A stretch of 9,778 bases of DNA from Gammaproteobacteria bacterium (GTDB lineage: Bacteria > Pseudomonadota > Gammaproteobacteria > Arenicellales > JAHEKD01), in assembly GCA_024638545.1 (NCBI GenBank), contig JAHEKD010000003.1:1-9778 (forward strand), written 5' to 3'. Below the pieces are notes generated by a model. That model was not told the origin of the DNA and did not search any database. It saw only the letters and a program-made list of their open reading frames with translations. The translations under genes were made by a program, and so were the position numbers. This document shows positions 5,025-9,778 of the stretch, in pieces (position 1 is the stretch's first letter; each line of letters begins with the position of its first letter).

Positions 5025-7214
5025 TTATTTAGCTTTACCGATAAATCGCTCTATTTTTTTTTCTACTTTCCACGAGAGCTTGTTTTCCTGATCCTGCTTG
5101 AATTTTTCTAATATAACTATTTTAGCCTGGTATCGACTGTTATACATTTTCAACTTTTCTATCCTTGACTTTAATTTTTCAATAGCCACCTTAAGATTTT
5201 CGACTTTTTTATCAACGTTATTTTTATAGTTAGTGTATCTTTTATCTAGAACCTGAACTCTGGAAGCAGACGCTTTGAGCAGGGCCGTTTTTTCGGCCAA
5301 TTGATTATTTACCAGGTTATTAAAATTTAACCCTTTTTGATAAATTTCAGCAGCGCTGCAATTTTTAACAGTGTACTCGACATTTGTACTGTAAATTTTA
5401 TTCATTATTGCTCTGTAAGAATAGGCGCCGCTTTCGATAATGTCTTCATACGCTGTGTCGACCAGCTTCTGTAAATAGTCACAACCGGATACCTTTTGAA
5501 TCACATCATCAATATTAGAATGATCTTTTTTTAACTCGATATAGTGAACATTTGCTGTCAGTACGCCACTGTATTCGCCTTCGTAGAGTATTAGAGCAGT
5601 TTTGCAGCTTATCGCCTCAAATATTTTAGGCGAGATCTGGTTCATTTCCACACCCAGATTCATTTCCTTAAAATTCAGCTCATCAGGTATACCCCGGGAC
5701 GTTCCATCTTCATTTTGCGGGTTGGATTCAAACCATTGCCTGATCGAACCGTCAACGTCAAATACGTTTGAACCTGATTCAGTACCCAGCGTCGCGCGAG
5801 CAGACATTAAAAACTGCAACCAGGCGTCACCGTAAATGCGTTCATTCTCCTGACTGTCAAGATCCATTCGCAGGTCATAGTGATCAAGCGATTTGAAATA
5901 TTCACCAATTTCATACTTTTCCCTGGCTAACTCGCCGTGCCAGGGTGATGCCGCCCGGCCTCGATACACAATGTCCATTTTTCTTAAACAGATTGGCGGA
6001 ATTGTGATCTCCTCAGGTATATCCGATGAAACATAGGCCGTAAAATTGGAATGAAATTCACAATCCGGAAACCTATCGACTGGATAGACCTTATGCAAGT
6101 ACTGCTGTGGAATCACGGAAAAGACGTGATTAATCCTGAAATCCTGAATCCATTTTTTCAAGGCATCTGTTTCATCATATTCATCGTGAAGCAACAGTAC
6201 CTTAGTGCCCTCAAATCTGTATAAAGCTGATTCAAATTCGATATTTCCCCAGCGCGCCAGCCACGGCCTGATGTGAAAGGTAACGACTATCAGGCTATAG
6301 TTGGAAAAATCGTAGGCGACAGACGTTTCGCCCATCATCTGTACGGGGATATATTCAACTTCGTAACCGTCTTTATATTCTTCAAACGACCTTAGATAGT
6401 TGTGTACGTAATTATAGTGAATAAACTGTGGATTACAGATAATTGCGGCTTTTTTTACTTTCTTTTGCAGTGTTGAGATTTCATACTGATCAAAACCAAG
6501 CCTGCGATTAACATTTCCCAGGCCATAATAATCATAGTATTTGTTAGAAACATCACTCCAGCCGTTTTCTTGTTTTAGTTTGTTTTCAATTTTTGTGAAG
6601 CTGGGCGCGTTGATTGCCTGCTGTATTATATCAGCGACTTCCGGGCCGCTGATTTCAAAGAAATCAGCGGCTTGCTTGATGAATTGTGAATCAAAATTGA
6701 TAACCTGCCGATAATCAGCTTTCAGAATTTTTCCTGCAGTCGAAAAACTTTTCCATCCCGCAGTTGAATTTACGAGCTTGATATATTCGGCTGCGTCACT
6801 TCGAAAAAATAGTTCAATCCTTAACGCATTGGGCGTAGACTCATCGGACCACTGCTTGCCCCTGTTAATCTGAAACTTGCCAGCATAGTTGATAAACGAA
6901 ACAATCGATTCTTTTAGATCACGATAGGAAAATATCAGTTTAAAATCCTTAAGCATATCAATCGTTTCGGGCGTACAGGGCAGGTGTCCGACCGCAAATT
7001 CACCGTCATCGATAAACTTTAATGAATCGGCCAGTGGGGATTTTACGTAAAAACCCATGGGATCCTCAAAAAACTGCTGGCGATCGTCGGGGATATTTTG
7101 AAAACCTGAATACGCGATGTGCTTACCGCAGAACTTATATCCTGATTGTTCTAATATATTTGACCACATGTATGTGCCGGACTTTGGCAGACTCAATACA
7201 AATATTTTTGACAT
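5025..7214 (-). CDS. Sulfotransferase-glycosyltransferase fusion with C-terminal coiled coil
   Basis: This 729-residue protein joins three parts. Residues 1 to about 220 are a sulfotransferase domain. SLPKSGTYMW at 8-17 is the 5'-phosphosulfate loop with Lys11. FSYRDLKESIVSF at 95-107 is the 3'-phosphate site, with Arg98 and Ser106 eight residues apart. Residues about 255-610 are a CgeB-like glycosyltransferase domain: VLLLHDEYDE near 339-348, VYRGRAASPW at 416-425, LGTESGSNVFD at 476-486, PKIFEAISCKTAL at 529-541, and EGEYSGVL then HYIELKKDHSN at 545-567. Residues about 635-729 are Lys/Glu/Leu-rich heptad-like sequence, probably a coiled coil for oligomerisation. There is no signal peptide or membrane segment. 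One polypeptide may both extend and sulfate a glycan, which is inference. A GTAGG lies eight bases ahead of the ATG. Gaps of over 300 nt on both sides suggest a separate transcription unit. Confidence 0.85.
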   Translation of the reverse strand: MSKIFVLSLPKSGTYMWSNILEQSGYKFCGKHIAYSGFQNIPDDRQQFFEDPMGFYVKSPLADSLKFIDDGEFAVGHLPCTPETIDMLKDFKLIFSYRDLKESIVSFINYAGKFQINRGKQWSDESTPNALRIELFFRSDAAEYIKLVNSTAGWKSFSTAGKILKADYRQVINFDSQFIKQAADFFEISGPEVADIIQQAINAPSFTKIENKLKQENGWSDVSNKYYDYYGLGNVNRRLGFDQYEISTLQKKVKKAAIICNPQFIHYNYVHNYLRSFEEYKDGYEVEYIPVQMMGETSVAYDFSNYSLIVVTFHIRPWLARWGNIEFESALYRFEGTKVLLLHDEYDETDALKKWIQDFRINHVFSVIPQQYLHKVYPVDRFPDCEFHSNFTAYVSSDIPEEITIPPICLRKMDIVYRGRAASPWHGELAREKYEIGEYFKSLDHYDLRMDLDSQENERIYGDAWLQFLMSARATLGTESGSNVFDVDGSIRQWFESNPQNEDGTSRGIPDELNFKEMNLGVEMNQISPKIFEAISCKTALILYEGEYSGVLTANVHYIELKKDHSNIDDVIQKVSGCDYLQKLVDTAYEDIIESGAYSYRAIMNKIYSTNVEYTVKNCSAAEIYQKGLNFNNLVNNQLAEKTALLKASASRVQVLDKRYTNYKNNVDKKVENLKVAIEKLKSRIEKLKMYNSRYQAKIVILEKFKQDQENKLSWKVEKKIERFIGKAK

Positions 7215-7299
7215 AAAAACCTACACTTGGTTAAATTTTTAACGCTGATTGTGTGCCTTCAAACTAAACTACGAATTCTATACTTTTCCATAACAATAT

Positions 7300-7323
7300 A
7301 CTTTGCGACAATAACAACAAAGT
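7300..7323. repeat. 6-bp inverted repeat in the fusion-gene upstream region
   Basis: ACTTTG (7300-7305) and CAAAGT (7318-7323) are perfect arms around 12 nt. The repeat overlaps the best, though weak, promoter candidate for the gene at 5025-7214, so it could be an operator. A 6-bp repeat in AT-rich DNA can arise by chance. Confidence 0.25.
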
Positions 7324-7510
7324 GGACATTAAAGCAGGTCTGCACACGCTTACGAATTTCCAATAAATAATAAAAGTTTTCAGTAAAGAAATGATCATCG
7401 CATTATGGTTATCAGAACTGCCCTCGCTGAGTGGGTACACTTTAATTTAACAATAACCGCATTAATCATTGGAACAATACCTGTCTTGCGCCTGCCTGTC
7501 TCCAGGAATC

Positions 7511-7547
7511 ATGACAGCTTGAATTGTCATCTGCTGTCATTTTTTTG
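7511..7547 (+). terminator. Hairpin with T run, terminator-like in the plus direction
   Basis: ATGACAGC (7511-7518) and GCTGTCAT (7533-7540) form a perfect 8-bp stem around 14 nt, and seven Ts follow from 7540 on the plus strand. This is the layout of a rho-independent terminator for plus-strand transcripts, but no plus-strand gene lies upstream of it. On the minus strand the same stem sits 17 nt after the stop of the glycosyltransferase gene with no U tract, where it could still protect the 3' end of that mRNA. Confidence 0.4.
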
Positions 7548-7557
7548 ATCATGTAAG

Positions 7558-8811
7558 TTATTGCCTGGGCAGCAGTTTACTTTTTAGCCATAATTTACAC
7601 AAATGGGGAGCCTGCGTCAGAATACCCGCTCGATTAATCAGCTTAGTCATTTTACTTAGCACCTTAAATCTTTTGATCTTTTGCCCGGTTAATGTCATGG
7701 CAACAACGGAATACTCATCGGCAATGATTGAATGAACTATATTTGCAAATGTGGCGTACGTGTATTTATCCGTAAGCACGAGATCACAATAGGCCTTGCG
7801 TGCAATCTCTTGTGCTTCATCCCAATCGAGATTCTTAATTACATCACATAAATCTGACAGATCCTTTTTAACCGGGATATAGTGCTGACCGCGCTTTAGC
7901 ACGCCGCTGTATTGACCTTCAACCAACAGCTGGCAAGTGCCTGTCGCTGCAGCTTCGAGATGACGCGGACCTAATACGAAAAAATCATGACCATCCCACT
8001 GTGGACCGAACTTCGAGTCAATCTCAGCAAATGTCGGAAAACGACCTTTCGATTTTTGGTTGTTGATGTACCTGGTGACCTCACCGGTTTCGTCAAATCC
8101 GCTGCCGCCTGCTTCACATCCCGCAATCAGTTTGGCATTATGTAAAAATTTCAGCCAGTCAGTGCCCAGCTTCGTATCTTTTACATCCGCAGAAATATCG
8201 TATACAAGATCCAGCCCTGACAGGCACTGCTCAAGTTTGTCATTAATCTGTTTTTTTAGTTGACCGGCCCGGCCAATCCACAAGGGTAAAGTCTTGGCTC
8301 GATAGGCAATATCGTATTTACGGTCTTTCCATCGGGTGAATTCCGGATCCGGCAATGATTTTTTATCGATATATCCGGTTAAGCAGGGGAAAAATTTTGC
8401 CGGACCGTGATAACTCTTATAAACCTTTTCGAATGCCCGCGGTTTATGTATCAACACTGAAAATACAATATCCACCTTGAAACGTTCAAGCCACGCACAG
8501 AGCTGCTTTGAAAAATAACGTTCGTCCTGCGGTAAGGCGATTTTTAATGATTGACTCTCTGCGACCCAGGACAATCCTTTCAGCCAGTCATCATAGGCCA
8601 CCTGCAGGCCGTATCGGGCACTTAAAAGGGTGGTGTGCAGAACAATCACATCACACTCAATTTTCCTTAGCCAGCCGGGACATCCATTAGCCACATTCCA
8701 GTAGATACAGGTGTAGTCATCTCTATTTTCGAACAATGTTAAATGCGCGTAAACCGAATGTCTTAGCCTTGAATTCGAACCCAGGCACTTGAATAATATT
8801 AGGACACGCAT
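7558..8811 (-). CDS. CgeB-like glycosyltransferase
   Basis: This 417-residue protein resembles the glycosyltransferase half of the fusion protein at 5025-7214 along its length and is probably of the same GT-B type. The N-terminal half has VIVLHTTLLS at 55-64 and KIALPQDERY at 90-99. The C-terminal half has KYDIAYRAKT at 165-174, AGCEAGGSGFDETG at 230-243, GPRHLEAAATGTC at 281-293, and EGQYSGVL with HYIPVKKDLSD at 298-320. In the related CgeB/Glyco_trans_1_2 family this last region lines the nucleotide-sugar pocket. The final 50 residues are basic with hydrophobic stretches and may touch the membrane. The start is an ATG 14 nt after the stop of the small basic-protein gene, with only a weak ribosome site, so the two are probably co-transcribed. 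Donor and acceptor are unknown. Confidence 0.85.
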   Translation of the reverse strand: MRVLILFKCLGSNSRLRHSVYAHLTLFENRDDYTCIYWNVANGCPGWLRKIECDVIVLHTTLLSARYGLQVAYDDWLKGLSWVAESQSLKIALPQDERYFSKQLCAWLERFKVDIVFSVLIHKPRAFEKVYKSYHGPAKFFPCLTGYIDKKSLPDPEFTRWKDRKYDIAYRAKTLPLWIGRAGQLKKQINDKLEQCLSGLDLVYDISADVKDTKLGTDWLKFLHNAKLIAGCEAGGSGFDETGEVTRYINNQKSKGRFPTFAEIDSKFGPQWDGHDFFVLGPRHLEAAATGTCQLLVEGQYSGVLKRGQHYIPVKKDLSDLCDVIKNLDWDEAQEIARKAYCDLVLTDKYTYATFANIVHSIIADEYSVVAMTLTGQKIKRFKVLSKMTKLINRAGILTQAPHLCKLWLKSKLLPRQ

Positions 8812-8825
8812 ACGGTGTTTTAAAA

Positions 8826-9134
8826 TCAGCGCAAAATAGATTTAACTTTTTTAATTATTACAAACGGAAACTTGAAATTTAGCTTCAAGATCAGACGGTA
8901 TATTCTGTCCAGGAGCCGGTGTCTCAATCGCGCTGGATCTATAGAGCAGGCCTTTTTTTCGAGAATATAGCGTGATTCCTGAATATAAGCCTCATGGCGC
9001 AGTTTTACCAACTCAATATACCGTCGGGCCGTGATTTTATCAGCCGGATTCAGACTCTCATCAAACCTGGAATCATACCTGCAAATTGATTCGATTTGCT
9101 CAGAAATCTTCATCGAATTCGATTGCTGTTTCAT
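8826..9134 (-). CDS. Small basic protein of unknown function
   Basis: This 102-residue protein is rich in Arg, Lys and Glu and is probably mostly helical. The last 25 residues (about 78-102) alternate hydrophobic and basic residues (LILKLNFKFPFVIIKKVK) and could be an amphipathic membrane-binding segment. It has no signal peptide, and its two cysteines (18 and 63) show no motif. I do not recognise the family. The start at 9134 is supported by an AGAAGGA ribosome site. A second ATG at codon 8 lacks one. The gene overlaps the end of the preceding gene by 35 nt and ends 14 nt before the glycosyltransferase gene. This places it in the same operon and suggests it helps the glycan machinery, perhaps as an adaptor, which is inference. 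Confidence 0.75.
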   Translation of the reverse strand: MKQQSNSMKISEQIESICRYDSRFDESLNPADKITARRYIELVKLRHEAYIQESRYILEKKACSIDPARLRHRLLDRIYRLILKLNFKFPFVIIKKVKSILR

Positions 9135-9778
9135 AGTGTTTCCTTCTTGGTTTATTCAAAATAGTGCTGAAATGTTTTGCAATTGTCGCTCTAAACTCCC
9201 CTTGTTCTGTTTCGACGATACACTGCTGGTCCGCCAGCATCCGGCTTGCGAATTCTGATTTAGGGAAACTGCAAATAAACAGCCAAATATCCAAATTCGC
9301 TGTTATTTTTTCAATCTCATGAATTTCAATATATCGTAAAAAGTTATCAGTGATTAACAGCATTTTTGGGAAGTTATATATACCAAGCAGCAAATTAAAA
9401 TAGGCCTGTTGTCTGTTAGTCAGTTGCTTATCCCTGTAACCTGCGCTCAGATATTCACCTATTTTTAGTTGAACAAATTTATTGTCAATATTTTTTTCCA
9501 TGACTTCATTTATCCACTGAATATCCGGCATCCGCAGAGAGTGATTTACTGAAATAATATCATCTGTTGCTGAATCCAGAAGGCAGGCATCCTGAAGGGA
9601 AGGTAAGATTCTTTGTTCCTGAAATGCGATATACAGATGAGTCACTATATGGATTTTATCCCTGGAAAAATTCGCCAGTCCGATATGAACTGGTTTTTTC
9701 TTTGAAAATTCGATCTGTCGATTGGTAGTGCTTTTAATCTTTACCCTGCTTGAATCTGCAGCATTTTCGAGTGTCTGA
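9100..9778 (-). CDS. C-terminal part of a degenerate ABC ATPase-like protein (tentative; cut by window edge)
   Basis: The frame is open from the right edge to the TGA at 9102-9100, about 226 codons, so the N terminus is missing. A GTG at 9645 is a possible start but has no well-placed ribosome site, and the codons before it continue plausibly as protein. The order of segments resembles an ABC-exporter nucleotide-binding domain. MEKNI matches the end of the Q-loop region. LTNRQQAYFNLLLGIYN sits where LSGGQRQR and the following helix would be. FPKMLLITDNF sits where Walker B would be, keeping the Asp but with Asn for the catalytic Glu. FICSFPKSEFASRMLAD sits where the H-loop would be, lacking the His. 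No Walker A is visible. The domain is therefore either inactive or not an ABC ATPase. The gene overlaps the small basic-protein gene by 35 nt. The gene call is firm; the family is tentative. Confidence 0.5.
   Translation of the reverse strand, partial: QTLENAADSSRVKIKSTTNRQIEFSKKKPVHIGLANFSRDKIHIVTHLYIAFQEQRILPSLQDACLLDSATDDIISVNHSLRMPDIQWINEVMEKNIDNKFVQLKIGEYLSAGYRDKQLTNRQQAYFNLLLGIYNFPKMLLITDNFLRYIEIHEIEKITANLDIWLFICSFPKSEFASRMLADQQCIVETEQGEFRATIAKHFSTILNKPRRKHYETAIEFDEDF
9141..9147 (-). promoter_or_regulatory. Ribosome binding site fixing the start of the small basic protein
   Basis: The minus strand reads AGAAGGA with six bases between it and the ATG at 9134. This is the best Shine-Dalgarno site in the window. 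It lies inside the coding end of the preceding gene and decides for this ATG over the in-frame ATG seven codons later. Confidence 0.7.

Larger units (their letters stand above)
7215..7557. other. AT-rich intergenic gap upstream of the fusion gene
   Basis: No gene is visible in these 343 bases. They hold three inverted repeats: ATGACAGC/GCTGTCAT at 7511-7540 and ACTTTG/CAAAGT at 7300-7323, listed separately, and a small GTTAAA/TTTAAC at 7230-7243 near the ATG of the fusion gene. Minus-strand promoter matches are weak. The best is TTGTTG, 16 nt, TATTGT within about 7290-7325. A 24-codon ORF after the glycosyltransferase stop has no ribosome site. Confidence 0.6.

Noticed and set aside
1..9778. 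Search for CRISPR arrays, tRNA or rRNA genes, transposases, terminal inverted repeats and toxin-antitoxin pairs.
   Set aside because: No regularly spaced repeats, cloverleaf, transposase motif or matching toxin pair was seen on either strand.

Overview
This window lies inside a surface-glycan biosynthesis locus of a Gram-negative bacterium. Every gene I can support is on the minus strand, so transcription runs from high to low coordinates. The Sec signal peptide on one small protein, the WecB-type epimerase and the Shine-Dalgarno sites point to a proteobacterium, probably a gammaproteobacterium. That placement is inference: there is no rRNA, tRNA or marker gene here. The DNA is moderately AT-rich, and the intergenic stretches are clearly more so.

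Layout in transcription order. (1) 9778-7558: a gene cut by the right edge, whose C-terminal part looks like a degenerate ABC-type ATPase domain; a small basic protein of unknown function; and a CgeB-like glycosyltransferase. Overlap and short spacing suggest one operon. (2) 7557-7215: a gene-free gap with several inverted repeats. (3) 7214-5025: a 729-residue protein with an N-terminal PAPS-type sulfotransferase domain, a CgeB-like glycosyltransferase domain and a C-terminal coiled coil. (4) 5024-4635: a gap holding two good sigma70-like promoters on the minus strand. (5) 4634-4299: a small secreted protein of unknown function, whose stop codon lies inside a short tandem repeat. (6) 4298-4048: a gap with a 9-bp inverted repeat just ahead of wecB. 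(7) 4047-1: a compact operon of wecB (UDP-GlcNAc 2-epimerase), an SDR nucleotide-sugar epimerase/dehydratase, an SGNH hydrolase, a stand-alone sulfotransferase and a third CgeB-like glycosyltransferase cut by the left edge. The last three genes are joined by 4-nt GTGA stop/start overlaps.

How the genes may work together (inference): WecB supplies UDP-ManNAc. The SDR enzyme modifies another nucleotide sugar. The three related glycosyltransferases build the glycan. The two sulfotransferase domains and the SGNH enzyme decorate it with sulfate and add or remove acyl groups. The product would be a sulfated, ManNAc-containing surface polysaccharide or glycosylated surface protein. No flippase, polymerase or PAPS-synthesis gene is in the window. 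The most unusual element is the sulfotransferase-glycosyltransferase-coiled-coil fusion, in a locus with two more copies of the same glycosyltransferase family.
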